A stretch of DNA of 64,000 nt from Nephrocerus scutellatus (GCA_947095585.1 OX352765.1:27372254-27436253), one strand, 5' to 3'. Shown: positions 36,356 through 49,122, counted from the stretch's first letter. Notes: a model not told the origin generated them from the sequence alone. Made by a program: numbers and translations.

Positions 36356-36539
36356 ATATTTCTTGTTTAAATTGGTATCTCGTTTTTATAATGAATTCAA
36401 GTAGGTGTGCAAAATTTTAGAACATTACTGACCACTTTCAAAATGTACCTATTAAGTGCTCATTTTGGTATTAAGCCCATACAAGCTCTAAATGCTGCAT
36501 GGCTATCTGAAAAAAATATATTCTAGCGCCTTTAATTCC

Positions 36540-37700
36540 TTTATTAAGGATAAATCCGGCGCAGATTTCAATGGCATGGAGTTACGCCTGGAAAACCGAG
36601 GGACTTTTTCCGACTTGTATCGAGATTTTGGTGTTGGCTCCAAAGACAACAGCTCTAACCAGACCAGAGTACCAGTCTACCCGGTCCAATATTTTTACCT
36701 CAAAATTCCTTCCCAAACAGTGCTCCCTGACCACAAGGTCGGGGATGGTGCAGAACATGTCCCTATCAGCGTCTAATGTTGTCATAGGGCAGAGCCTGCA
36801 TCGCACTCGTTATACCTAGACAGGCAGCTCTTTATAGCTTCTGAAGCTTAGTTGTCGTTGTCCGCTCAAGAACTTTCCTCACTGGACCTCACTAGATCTA
36901 ACGTGGTGCTTTTGGTAATGATAGGTGCCAAATCGACCAGTCTTCTTTGCGTTAAAGAACGGTTTTGCTAGGATTGATGAACAGTTCTGCTGCACCATTC
37001 TAAAACGTGTAGTGAAGCACCTTGCAAGACACTAGTGATAGTCGTGCAGTGCTTACCACTAATAAAAATCGCCAAATCGTCCGCATGACCAATGACGTTG
37101 TAGCCTGATCTGTAAAGATAGACTAGAAAATTGTCACTGACTAGTGACCATAGAAGAGGTATGGGACTCCTCTTTGGGGACATCTCTTAACTGCAGTCAC
37201 TGACATAGACACTCGTATCGAGGAGGATATAATATCTCAACTTTCAAGCATGGCCCTTATCCAATAAAGACTCGACCAACTTCGGTACCCCTGCTACTGA
37301 TTGCCCTTTCAATAGAGTCATAGCCAGTGTTATCGAAAGCACCCTAAATGTCGAGGAAGGCACACAGGGCCACTTCCTTGGAACGAAAAGCTCCGTCTAT
37401 CTTCTTTACAAGATAGTGAAGGGCACATTCTGCTCTTTGGCCTTTCCTGTGCGCAAACTGGCTTGAGTGCAGAGGAGTAGACAATTCTAACCGACCTCTA
37501 ATATGAACATCAATAAGTTTTTCCATGGTTTTGAGGATATTAGACTTATAGATCTGTATGATTTAGGCCTGTTGTCTCGTTTGGGGATAAATATCACATT
37601 TACCTGTCTCCAGATAGTTGTCCGGTCAGGTGCTTCCAACACCACATTTCATCAACTATACCAACATTGTATCCGCCATGGTATTAACTTGGCGTATAGC
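36540..37700 (-). mobile_element. R1/LOA-like LINE, RT to RNase H
   Basis: On the minus strand, from 37600 down: WRQVNVIFIPKRD, SYRSISLISS, then KLIDVHIRGRLELSTPLHSS and an FLDI motif (37344-37526). A palm segment follows with PLLWSLVSDNFLVYL and VIGHADDLAIFISGKH (36968-37183), where YADD has become HADD. An RNase H-like stretch with VVFGANTKISIQ and SPSVFQA lies at 36582-36806. Order and motifs fit the R1/LOA group. It is frameshifted and has no ends. Confidence 0.8.
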
Positions 37701-37739
37701 TATGCTGGTTGTGCTGACTTACATTCTTGGAGGTAGCAC

Positions 37740-38195
37740 CTGCTCCTCCCTTATTTCCTTCTCGAGCTATTGGCGAACGGCGAATACAATCGGTTCGCTT
37801 GAATATTTTAGGAATGTGTTGCTTGCTGTCATTCTTTTATTGATTTTTCGACAAGCTGCGTTCAAACAGAATATTCAGGATATCCTGTCCATCTTTCAAC
37901 CCATTCGCAGTACTCTACCTCAGTCGAGCACATGGGTCTACCATTTAGCCCATCTTCGGACGTAATGACCAATACAGAGATTTTTTCTTTAGCCGCGCAT
38001 TAATTCTGGGGAATAAATTTCCACGCTCTGTGTTGCCAGTCGCCACACGACTGTATGATCCGCATATATTCAAGACCTACACACATACACATATTCTCCT
38101 TTCCCCTCCTTAAATTCTCAAGACCTCAACGCATACGCTAGGTTTAGATTTGTAAAGGTGCAAATTCCTTGAGCGTGGGTACAAAAGAAGTAACG
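37740..38195 (+). mobile_element. Jockey-like LINE, family J, copy 2 (3' end)
   Basis: Corresponds to the C-terminus and 3' UTR of 24235-25125, including 'ttgagcgtgggtac' near 38168. It directly abuts the opposite-facing R1/LOA-like fragment, suggesting insertion into or next to it. Confidence 0.7.
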
Positions 38196-38199
38196 TGAA

Positions 38200-38605
38200 G
38201 ATAATTTCCTACCAAGAACTTGTAGGAAAATAAAATCAGAGTGTGGGCTGCGTGTGCGGTGATTTCGCGTAGGTAGTTGAATGCTATTATTATTGTAGTA
38301 AAATTGTGGTGCGGTTTTCGTGTCGCCTACGTGGCCATCGCTATCACACTTGTAAGATTTTGGATATTGACGTCACCTTAAATACCGTAAATTTAAAAAA
38401 AAATCAAAGTCAGCATGGGAAAAAATAAAATCTATTGTGATTGTTCCCACTGGACATTTCTGTCTGTAGGACGAACTTTGGTTCGGTAAGTCCAAATACC
38501 TGTCCACATCAGCGCTTGTGATATATTAAAAAAGTGATATGCTGTGTCGTCTACACGAGCGCTGTGGTATTCGGCGTGACAACGTCTACCCGAAACAAAT
38601 GAAAC
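38200..38605. other. No gene recognised
   Basis: No supported feature between the LINE 3' end and element C. Confidence 0.5.
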
Positions 38606-38607
38606 AC

Positions 38608-39425
38608 AAAAAAACCAAACCATAAAAATTAAAAATTTTCATGTAAATTCTCTAATAGGAGATGGGTACCTGTGTGTTAAAATTTGAAGAAAATCAAATC
38701 CGGAATTTCAAATTGATTGATTTTTAAAAAATTTACATGGACACCACACGGGTCTAATGGCCCTATCACTCCAACAAATTTATAAAAAGTTATGTCCATC
38801 AGTGATACACATTTGTTAAAAATTTGAAGAAAATCGAGCTAACTTTTAAAAAATTATATGAGCACCGCTTGGGCCTCAGGGCCCGTTCACTCCATTGGAG
38901 ATACAGAGGTGTATAAAATTTGAAGAAAATCGGGTTATTTTTTTTGAAAAATTTTTATGAGGCCCACGACCACGGCCACCAAAATTTTTGCAAAAAGTGT
39001 TGTCCATCGGAGATACACACGTATATAAAATTTAAAAAAATCGGGTTAATTTTTTTTAAATAAAATTAGAGGCCCCACGAACCTGGGGCCCGGGGTCACC
39101 AAAATTTTTACAAAAAGTGTTGTCTATCGAAGATACATGCGTATATTAAATTTTAAGAAATTCGGGTTATTTTTTTAAAAAAATATTATGGGGTCCCACG
39201 AAACCGAGGCCCGGGGTCTCCAAAATGTTTACAAAAATTTTTGTCTATCAGAGATACACATGTGTACAAAATTTTAGAAAAATCGAGTAAAATTTTGTAA
39301 AATATTTGTATGGGAGCCCCCCGACCCTGGAGCCTCAAATTAATAGAATGTGTTGTCTCCAGAAATACGTATGTGTGCAAAATTTCAATAAAATCGGACG
39401 TTGGGAAGTGGGTTAAAAATTGATC
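38608..39425 (+). mobile_element. Tandem-repeat mobile element, copy C (longest)
   Basis: Seven internal anchors ('aaaatcgggtta'-like) fall at 38695, 38835, 38931, 39042, 39163, 39284 and 39395, so units are mostly 111 or 121 bases. The left end carries 'atgtaaattctctaat', the right end 'gggaagtgggttaaaaattg'. Each unit has a GGCCCC-type block, a 'tgttgtccatcggagatac'-like block and an A/T-rich block. The right flank carries a short CGACGACCGAC repeat (39436-39461). Confidence 0.85.
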
Positions 39426-39689
39426 GCAAGATTCCACGACGACCGACGACCGACAACCTACAACCGACATCCGTGCCACGGGCGAAGTGAAGTTAATATA
39501 GAGAATTTAAAAAAACTTAATTTTTTATCATTATTATTATTAATTTTTTTTTTAAATTTTTAAGTACATGCATTTAACTTAGATTGGTTTTATTCAGTAA
39601 GTCATAATTTTACATCAATTAGTGTGCTAAAATATATTTAAGAGCAAAGAATTAGATTAGATTAGATTTACTGAGTGCATGAGCGATAA

Positions 39690-39880
39690 TATATTCGGCA
39701 TATTGCATATGACATATCACGTGTAGCATGTAGCTCATTGCATGTGCAGTTTGCGTGTTGCATATTGCATGTAAGAAATTGCACGTTGCTTGCTGCCAGT
39801 TAGGTGTTGCCTATTGCATGTTGTATCTTGCAAGTTACTAGTTGCAGGAAGCAAGTTGCATGCTGCATTGCATGAACCTG
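39690..39880. repeat. TTGCATGTTGCA-type degenerate minisatellite
   Basis: A run of about 15 imperfect copies of a 10-14-base word around TGCATGTTGCA/TTGCA. A related run in the opposite sense lies at 51495-51610. Confidence 0.75.
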
Positions 39881-40064
39881 CAACATGTGTCACCCTTTAT
39901 AACTCACATCCCTAGGTGTTCTATGGATTTCTTACTGTCAATATTAGTTTCAGCTACCCCTAAAGCTATAGATTCAACACCAATCATGTCATACGTTACC
40001 AATGGTGGTGCTGGAGGTAATTACAGTATGTATATGTTAATATATCTATGTATATAAGCCAAAG

Positions 40065-41295
40065 GAAAATGCTTGGTATGAAGAAGCTACTAGGAACCGG
40101 ATGGTATGCTTTCGATTATATAAAAAAAAACCCACTGTGGAAAACCAAACCAAATTTAGATGATTGCAATGTCTACCTTAGAAGAGTCAAATTCAACTTT
40201 GATCAGAAACTGAGAGAAAAAATACTTCAATGTCCCAAAGGAAGTAAAAATTTTGGTCATTCGTAAAACGAAATAAAAATTCTACCTCGTCTTCAATTAC
40301 AACGCCCATTTACAATGACATTCCAACTGTCAGCTCTATAGACAAGGCCAATCTGTTTGTTTCACATTTCGCAGCTAGCTCCACGCTACCAGACAGCACT
40401 TTGTCGCCGCCTGTACTTGCAAGAGTCGAATCCTCTATGGGTCAGATTTACTTTCGTACTCGACAAGTTGCACTAAATATTTCCGAAGCATTTGACAGAG
40501 TCTGACATCAAGCTCTTTTGTCGAAAATGAATGCCTATGGAATTGATAAAGCCCTGCTTGATTGGACTAGTAACTACGTTTCTGCCCATTAAATCCAGGT
40601 GGTATTGTTCCCCAAGGCTCTCTTTTTCTCATTTTCATTAACGATCTCCTATTCGCTACTTCTAATCCTTATTTATAATAATAATTATTTATCTGATGAC
40701 AGCACTCTTAGCTTTTCATATGATTTCACGCTTTATGCACGCCCCTCTACATCACAAGTGGAAGAAACTGAAAAACTAACAATTCTCGGTATGTGCGTCA
40801 ACAACAAGCTTCGTTGGAACGACCACATATTTGCCATCGCTAAGAATGCTGCGAGATGTTTAGGCTTCCTAAACCGGTGTAAGATGTACTTCACTCCTTC
40901 AGACCTGGCCACTATTTACAAGGCATATATACACAGGTGCCCTCAAGACCTCATGGCATCTACTAGAGAGAATTCAGAACCGCGCAAAAAAACTTATTAG
41001 TGTCGTCAATGTCGCAAAAACAATGGAATCGCTTGAACATCGTAGGAATGTTTCCTGCTTGTAACTGTTTTATCGCTTTTCCACAAACGTTGTTCAAAAA
41101 AAATATCGAGATGCATCCCGCCTATTCTCGAATCCATCTGTAATACCCGTGATTCAACGCGAGCCCACGGGTCTACCACTAGACCTATCTTTGGGCGTAC
41201 TAACCAATTTAGAAATTCCTTATTTAGCCGCACAATAATTATGTGGAATGAAGTGTTCGATTCTGTGCTCCCGCATTTTTATGATATGCATTTTG
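40065..41295 (+). mobile_element. Jockey-like LINE, family J, copy 3
   Basis: Begins in the linker between endonuclease and RT (YLRRVKFNFDQKLREKILQC), then in other frames FVSHFAASSTLP and PPVLARVESSMGQIYFRTRQ. A piece of RT is missing here, because the next block is SEAFDRV and LLSKMNAYGIDKALLDW near 40485-40570. The segment 40599-41000 is open and contains LSDDSTLSFSYDF (YADD equivalent), VEETEKLTILGMCVNNKLRWNDH (given here as one motif region, 40762-40832) and CLGFLNRCKMYF. The C-terminus ends near 41290. Confidence 0.8.
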
Positions 41296-41299
41296 TAAA

Positions 41300-44200
41300 T
41301 GTAAAATGATTGAGATCGGAAAGAAGGAAGCTAAATCCATTGATTTAAGAATTTATGGGTCTGGAGCTTTCGAAGTATACATACAAATAACTCAATTTGG
41401 ACTGACTGAAAACATCTGTCATCTTTGCATTGGTGGTTAGACCACTTATGAAACAGTCAAGAATGAATTAAGATAAATTGGTGAAAGCTTTTATGTATGT
41501 GTTCTTCATTTAAAAATGCGAACAAATGCCACGGGAATAGCCGCCAAGTCCTACTTGCACAAATGCGAAAAAAGATGCATTTTCATAATTTAGTTCAGAA
41601 TTCAGAGCGTTCGGGTCGAGCAGCAGAGCTTCAGCTAAAACCAAAGAACTGCTCTGAATTGAACGCACATTGAGCGCCCCAAGTCAATTATAGAATTGTG
41701 TCATAATTAATTTTTAACAAAAAATTCTGGTAATGTGTATTATGTGTAGATCTTCAAATTGATGTATTTACTTTTTTATTATTAAAAATTACTTAACCTA
41801 AATTATAGAACACATCTTTGTAATCATTTTTTAATCTATATTTTTATGAAATAAAGACAATAATAACTCAATTTTATTACCTTCTAAGCTATAGCAAATT
41901 TGGAAATCGCTCACAGTGCTGCTCAATCAATTCAATCTGAACGTAAATCTAGGCCATCCTCAATATTTACAACACGAAAATGTGCAACTGGTATTTTTAC
42001 CCAAGAATACGACTTTCTTATTGCAGCCGTTAGCTCAAGGGATAATTTCGACTTTAAATGCCACTGTACATTAAGCGAATGATATTTTAGAACAAATGGA
42101 AAATGATGAATTTCTCCCAATTATGAATGCTTGAAAAAAATCATAATACATTTAAGCATGTTGAAGAGAGTCATATACCGAGACTGAGCAATATACGCTC
42201 AATGACTGATTGAAAAAAAATATGGCCAGATGTAGTTGAAGGTGATAATTATAGATTACCATTGGGGCATGAATATTCTCAGATAACGGAGATGGCGCAT
42301 ACAATGGGAGGAAAAGTTTTTGCTGAGGCAGATATTGTAGAACTTATGGCGGACAAAGAACTAGATGACGAAGTTTTAATTGGCATGGCTAATTAAACCC
42401 AATGACCGTGACAGTGATCCTGATGAAGAGGTGACTGAATCAGTTTCGCTAACAACAAAAGTCATTAGGACGAATTATTTTCTACAAAATGACCCAAATA
42501 TTCTCCTATTTCTTAATAAACGCTTAACTCAATAGGAAGAGGTCTTTTGTTAATCAATTGGTAATTACGGATTTCGTTACCAAGGTTTGCCAATCGGAAA
42601 TTGTTTCTAATTTGTCTAAAATTGAACTTGAATCGCATTATGTACTATCGAGGGATAAAAGTGATATCATAGATCATACCAATCAGGAAGAAAATATTAA
42701 TAGTCTACGAAAGTGATAACAGTACATAACTAAATTTTTGGTTAAATTTGGTTATATGGAAAAAAATTAAATACATGTACCTTTAGATTTTTTTGTCATT
42801 TTGCGAATAGACCGGTATTTTTTATGATTTTTAAGATATATTTAGTTTTATTTTCCGTTGAAATAGATGACTGAATTAGGCACATTTTAGATTTACATGG
42901 TTTTACGTATAAAAAACTTCGATTTCGCTTTACACGGTTTTCTAAGTAACCTACCTCTATCTTCAGTGTAAATCGGGGGATAGGTGTAGTTTTGCAAAAT
43001 GAGACACGACCACCAGAAGGTTTGCTTTCAGCTCGCACTTGTTTTAATTAAAATAATAGCTTGGTTGTCTTTTGATTTGTAAGATAAAAATCAAGATTAG
43101 GACGAAATATAAAAAATGACAACAAACGAATAATGTATTATAGTCTGGCAACATTTTATGTAACAGTAAATTGAAAATTTGTGAAGGTTGTTAAGTCTAA
43201 CTGTTTTTTTTTTGATATATGTGTTTAAACTCATTACCTTTTTGGCAAATATAATTATTTATATTTAAAATTTCATTCTTAAAATTTGGTATGTATTAAG
43301 ATTACTCCTTTGATTTTGTAAGATTTGTTAAAATTTACATTGTTTGATGGACGGTTCTTAGAAAATCATTGCGTACCTACTATTAGGCAGAAAACCAATG
43401 CAATCTTACAAATACTGTTTTCTTCTGTTAAGTGTATTTTTGTCATATATGAATATATTCATAATATATTCATATATTTCATATATATGGAAGCATTAAA
43501 ATTCTCATTAAAAAACATATTCTGTTCACAGGTTGATGTAAATATTTAATTTAAAACGGGAAACCTTTCTGGTCCAATATATGTATATTTCTGAATTTGA
43601 ATTTGAGTTTTTCACTAGAATTATAAGAGACATTGTCAGTTCGGAAGAAGAGTGTATTTGATAAATTGCATTCTTTGAAGAAATTTTGTTTTTTTAATTC
43701 TTCTTCTTTTCAGTAATTATTAAAAAAACATTTAACCAACATGCACAAATTTTCATTTCGTTATCTTCTTGCCATTCTATTACATTTTTAATTTTTGTAA
43801 TTTCAATTTGAAAATCGATGTCTCTAAATTAGGCTCTTTCTAGTTCACCACTTGATTGAACAGAGGCTAACACAGAGGCATCAATGAATATATATCAAAA
43901 TATATATATATAGAGCTCTTTTACAATAAACGTGAGCTTTTTTTTGAGATTTAAATAAATAGTAAAACTTAACTCAACATTAATCGATCTTCACAAAAAG
44001 TGCGGGAAAATATTACTGCTACTGATTTTAGCTGCCGAAAATCAGTAGTTGGTGTGGAACGATCGCATTAGAGAAACAACAACCTCAATAAAAACTCCTT
44101 AACTTCCCTCCTTCTCCTTTTGAAGATAGACTTCGCGGATGAACTGATATGGTGCATTTGATTGATCAATTTTCAACAAAAGTTCAAAAATATCAAAAAT

Positions 44201-44340
44201 CCAATGTATGTATAATTTTCTTGAATGTAGATTCAAAGTCTATTTTAAAGCCTATCCAGAGCTACCTTTTATGTACTAATACCGTGCCAACAAAATAATT
44301 TTTGGGGTGAACATCTGAAGTACATGTTTTTTGTGAATTT
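41300..44340. other. No gene recognised; AT-rich
   Basis: Contains a perfect 15-bp AT-rich palindrome at 43445-43477 (3-base loop) and a 10-bp inverted repeat at 41599-41608/41651-41660. The decayed open stretch 42236-42390 (HTMGGKVFAEADIVELMADK region) resembles the acidic C-terminal tail of a pogo-type transposase, but only weakly. Confidence 0.4.
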
Positions 44341-44346
44341 GTCAGC

Positions 44347-44810
44347 ATGAAAATTAGTGGCTCGAACTCTTTTTATAAGCTCAGATATATTATTAGATTA
44401 ACTTTTGTAGATGAAGCCAATAATATATCGGAGGTGTCAGGTAAAATAAATGCCTTTGATGCATGCGGCTGGCTTAAACTAGCTTGGGAGGACGTCACTC
44501 CAACCACAATTTCAAATTGCTTTAAGAAATGTGGATTATTCGCAGAAGAGGAGATCAATACAATTGCTTAGCAGGTAACACTCCAACCTACTCTGTCTGA
44601 CTATGATTTTGTTACTATGGACAGTAATGTTGTAATATCGCAGAGCTGGTCGGATTATTGGGAAATCGTTTTTTTAACTCTATTCAGCCAGCAACCTCTG
44701 AAGCTGAAGTGGAAGAATCTTCTTCGGATGATGAAATTGAGATTTTTCAAAAAAAAAGTTGCACGAATGTGATTTCAGAAGACTTGGCGGCTAAAATGAG
44801 GAAAAATTTT
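44347..44810 (+). mobile_element. pogo/Tigger-like transposase C-terminal fragment
   Basis: The open part 44347-44571 reads GKINAFDACGWLKLAWEDV, then TPTTISNCFKKCGLF, the conserved 'xxLDAxxWIxxAWxxVxxxTIxNCFxKAGF' block at the end of the DDE domain of pogo-type transposases. After a frameshift an acidic, serine-rich tail follows to about 44810. No inverted repeats identified. Confidence 0.75.
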
Positions 44811-44814
44811 CGCA

Positions 44815-45875
44815 AATAGATGTGCACAGAAAACTCATAACAAACACGCATCTGATGCGCTAACACCAAGCAGACTCGTGTGAACACGAGTAGTCATTTA
44901 AAAAAATTGTATTCGCCTAAACTTCTATACTCTTGAACTTCATTAAAAGTAACAGCTTAACGCATCTCCTGTTTAATATTTTAATAAACAACTTTCCTGT
45001 ATTTTCTTCTTAAAAAAATAAAAATTGCTTGTTTCGTAAAAATGTTCAATATTTTATAGATAGTAAAATGTTTCCCTACTTTTCTATTTGATCCCGATTT
45101 CTAAGTATTCCCTTTTTCTTCTGTTATCAATTATTGCCTTTCAGATAAAGTATAAGCCTCGAATTGATTCAACTATAGACACTCTTGCCTGCTTAAGCCG
45201 AATTAAAATGCACTTTTTCCGTCCACCTGACAAAACTGTATGTTGAAAAAAAAAACCCCCTTTGCGATAATTAGAATTCATTCATTATTTTTCGTTCACT
45301 TGTCGCTTCGAAGAGTTAGTACAATTATTGATGTATTGATGCTTCAGTGGATACAAAATGAAAGCAAATGGCTTTGACAAATAATTTCAAGTGTACTATA
45401 AATGACAGACAATACTTAAATTAAGTTTCGTTCAGTTTTTCTTCTTTTCCTAATTGGCCAAAGTGTATTATAATTCAGTCTTTAACGTCAAATCGTAATG
45501 TATTTTTACCCACTTAAGCTACCTCATGTCAAAACCCGACGATTAAATGATCGACAACACCGACTATGTTGTTGCTTACACATCAGTTTCGTTCAGTTTG
45601 ATTAAATTTTGGAAAGGATTGCGTTAACGATCGCTTCTTAAAGTTACTACTACGTTACACATGAAACCAAAGAATTACGGATGATTTTTAAAAACAAAAT
45701 TTTTAATGATGACCTTCCCAGGACCAGACCATAATTGTAAAGACAATTATGATGATGATGACGAATGTTAATGATAAGGAAAAGAATTACACCTGAAAAG
45801 AATGTAAAATGTAATATAACTATGGATAAGAAGGCACAAAATAGTGACCTAAATGTATAACTTAACATGAAAAAT
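44815..45875. other. No gene recognised
   Basis: AT-rich sequence without supported features. Confidence 0.5.
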
Positions 45876-45879
45876 TAAC

Positions 45880-45944
45880 ATGGGACATTAATATGGGACA
45901 ATAAGATGGGACATTAACATCGGACAATAAGATGGGACAATAAA
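45880..45944. repeat. 13-bp minisatellite, five copies
   Basis: Five contiguous 13-base units of the form ATGGGACAWTAAN, with only a few substitutions between them (the fourth has ATCGG). Confidence 0.9.
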
Positions 45945-46349
45945 TTTGACCAGTAACACGTCAAAACTTAACAAATGTCCAAGAGAGACCCAAATATCTT
46001 AGCTGTTGAACTAGGCTCGATTACCATGACTGAGTCACGAATACAACACCACCTAGCTACCACCAGCTACAGGGATAGAAACAAAATTATCACCTGTACG
46101 CCTCGTAACAATCTCGCCAACACTTTAGTTATACTTTTTTTATTATTTAAGGTTTGGTTGAAACTTTTCTTAGCAGTCTGTAGCCAATGCAGCCAAATCA
46201 TAAAGAAGAGTAATAAAAAATCCAAAATTTCTTAGCATTTAATGCGCTAATACAATGTGATTTTTTTGTGATAGATAAAATTAAATTAATCATTTAAACA
46301 CCTCAACACAGTTTATGATTCATATATAGAAACCCGTGAAAGTATTCAC

Positions 46350-46915
46350 TTCTTACCTCCAGTCATGCAACTCGAATCTTTATATTTGAGCTTTTTAATT
46401 GATTCTACCTATTTGTATTAAACGTACAGGAATAGTTCAGACTGCTTACACATAGGCCACTATATCTGTTGATTCGTTATGGTAATCTATTCTTACCGCT
46501 TACCGGCTCTTTTGCAACTCAGTCCTTAATATTTCTGCCTTAAGATGATTCTATTTCGGATCTAACTTATAGGAAAATTTCAGACAGCTTGCACTTAGGA
46601 CACTCTAGCTGTTGATTCGTTATGGGACCCATTCTTACCTATTGCCCGCTCCTATGCAACTCAATCCTAAATATTTCTGCCCTTAAGTGATTCTATTTCA
46701 GGTCTTACTCACAGGAAAAATTCAGACAGCTTGAACTTAGCCCACTCTAGCTGATGATTCGTTATGGTGAACAATTCTTACCGCTTACCGGCTCTTATGC
46801 AACTCGATCCTTAATATTTCTGCCCTTAAGTGATTCTATTTCGGGTCTTACTTACAGGAAAAGTTCAGACAGCTTGCACTTAGACCACTCTATCCGTTGA
46901 TTCGTTATGGTGACC
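46350..46915. repeat. 142-143-bp tandem array, about four units
   Basis: The word 'gattcgttatgg' recurs at 46471, 46614, 46756 and 46899, so the period is 143, 142 and 143 bases. Other phases of the unit ('gcaactcgatccttaatatttctgccc', 'caggaaaagttcagacagctt') repeat with the same period. The first unit is most diverged. The length is in the range of nucleosome-scale satellite monomers. Confidence 0.9.
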
Positions 46916-46919
46916 AATT

Positions 46920-49080
46920 CCTTTTTCTTTTTTTCCGTTTTCATTCAATCTTCTCAATTACCTTCGCTTTTGGATTTTTTTTCTTGATAATTAATTATTT
47001 TTATTGCGTTATTGTCTTTGTCAGCGTGCAGACAAGGTCAGGCAAATTATGTTCGGACTACATGCTCTTTCCATTACTTTTAATCATGCGGTAGTTGTTA
47101 TGGCTATTCGTCTTTTAGGAAAAAGTTTCCCTATAAAGCTCTCCAGTTCTACATTACAGCTGTACATGTGTGATGTTGATAGGTCTGTGAATCATCGAAC
47201 TTGACCATTACCTCTGCTGCTCTAGTTTATTTTCTCGTATCTCTTTTGTATACAATCACTTATGCTTTTCTTTATATATATAAATTTTGTATACATATCA
47301 TAGAATAAAATAACATTTTATTTGCTTTTGACTGTGGTAATTACAATTGTTTTAATGTTCATTGTTCATTTCGTATATAACAAGCCATTGCTAGTTTGAA
47401 TACATTAATGTATACGAGAAAATAGGCGGATATGTTAGGTTACTAAAGTGCACAAAAATTCCAACGTTCTATTGCTTTAGACTTTGGGTAATCAACTACC
47501 CAGTAATCATCCGCAGATACATAAGTACACGGTAATGTATTAAACTTATAGATTTTACTCCTAATTAGCGTAACCATTCCCTAAGTGCTTTTTCTCAATT
47601 CCACACGGTTTTGTACTAAAATGGGAGGTGTAAAATTCAAACCTGTAAACAACGCCAACACAATGTTTACCCCGAATTACACTACGACCTCTTATGGTAT
47701 TGAATTTTACATTTTTCACAGTAGTGTGCTTTGCCATACCACAGATATCTGTTTATTGTTATTATTTATTTGTTATTTTTGCTTGCACGTTAATTATAAA
47801 TGGGGCGATAATTACGGTTAGTGTTGAACATATGGCATTGACCGTGAGAGCTTAAATTGGTCTTGTAATGGATTTAGTTTTAAAATTATATTGTGATATC
47901 TCTGTTAATTATTATGTTTTTAATTATTATTGAGTTTTTTTAAAAAGTATTTAATTGAAATTATTCTTTCTTTTGAATATTAAATTTTGCTCTCCCAATT
48001 GCTATGGCAGCAACAGTTTACATTACCTAACATAAGGTATTTAAAAATGTGCTAAGGTTACTTATTGCAAACGATTGTTACTTTTTATTGTTTTACGCTT
48101 CAGATATTGATTATCTTTGTATTCTCCCTCATGTTTGAATATTTTTGATATCCATTCCCATTAGAGTCCCCATTACTCCAATACACCTACATAATCATTG
48201 ACTGATAGTTCCATTTAATTGCTGTTGTTTTCATTTTGTCCACCTGCTTAGATCACTTAAACCACACATATCACGCAAATCAGAACGTGATGTTAAACTG
48301 GCCACATGTGGTGGTGGTCTTGTATGCTATTAAAACCATGGAAACAAACTCTCTATAATATAAATACGAAAACAATTTACCTGACCTTGTCTGTGTGTTG
48401 TCAAGGAATTATTAATTATCAGAATAAACCTGGCAGGAAGTTACAAGATTAAATGACATAGAGTAACAAAATCCAAGTCTTTCGTGATGATGAGTGGCCT
48501 AAGTGCCAGGTCTCAACGTTAGACCAAAAATAGATATTATATACACACACCAGTTAATGGAAAAACTTGAAACATTTTCACGGTCAAAGTCAAATGGCGA
48601 CAATAAAGTAATCGAAAAAAAAGATTGCACTTAACAATAAAAATCAGTCTACAGTTTTAATGGTTATTTTGGTATTACCTACCTATTTCAAAAAAAAAGT
48701 ACATGGATTACCGGATTAAAAGCAAACAATTTGTTGATTTTTTCCACGCATTTTATGATCTGCCTATAATTGAGAGCACTTAAAGCATGGTAACTTAGAT
48801 AATAATCTTGACTGTATTATGTGTCTGAGCAGTTTAATTTAAGAGTTAATTCTTAAATTTAAGTCAACATGCATTTTCAAAATGAAACAAATCTTCTGAA
48901 AGCACGTGTCCAGGTGTGCCACATATTAACAAATTACAGAAGAAATTAGAAAATTAATTAGAAATTAATTAGATTAAATTAGAATTGATAGGAGTACTCA
49001 TCTCCTTCTTTAGCAAAAGAAAGAATAAAAAAATTCACAACAACAAATATTTAACGCAAATATGTCTTTCATTTAATTTC
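46920..49080. other. No gene recognised
   Basis: Short open frames only (46897-47204, 47585-47821), not recognised. The end near 48900-49080 resembles the downstream flank of the intact gene at 54443 (see the pseudogene). Confidence 0.5.
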
Positions 49081-49122
49081 GTTTCCTGATTCAGTCATTG
49101 TCTATATAGCCCATTGGAATTC

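Noticed and set aside
46897..47204. Open frames with hydrophobic stretch (FFRFHSIFSITFAFGFFF region)
   Set aside because: T-rich low-complexity sequence at the edge of a tandem array; no splice or promoter support.
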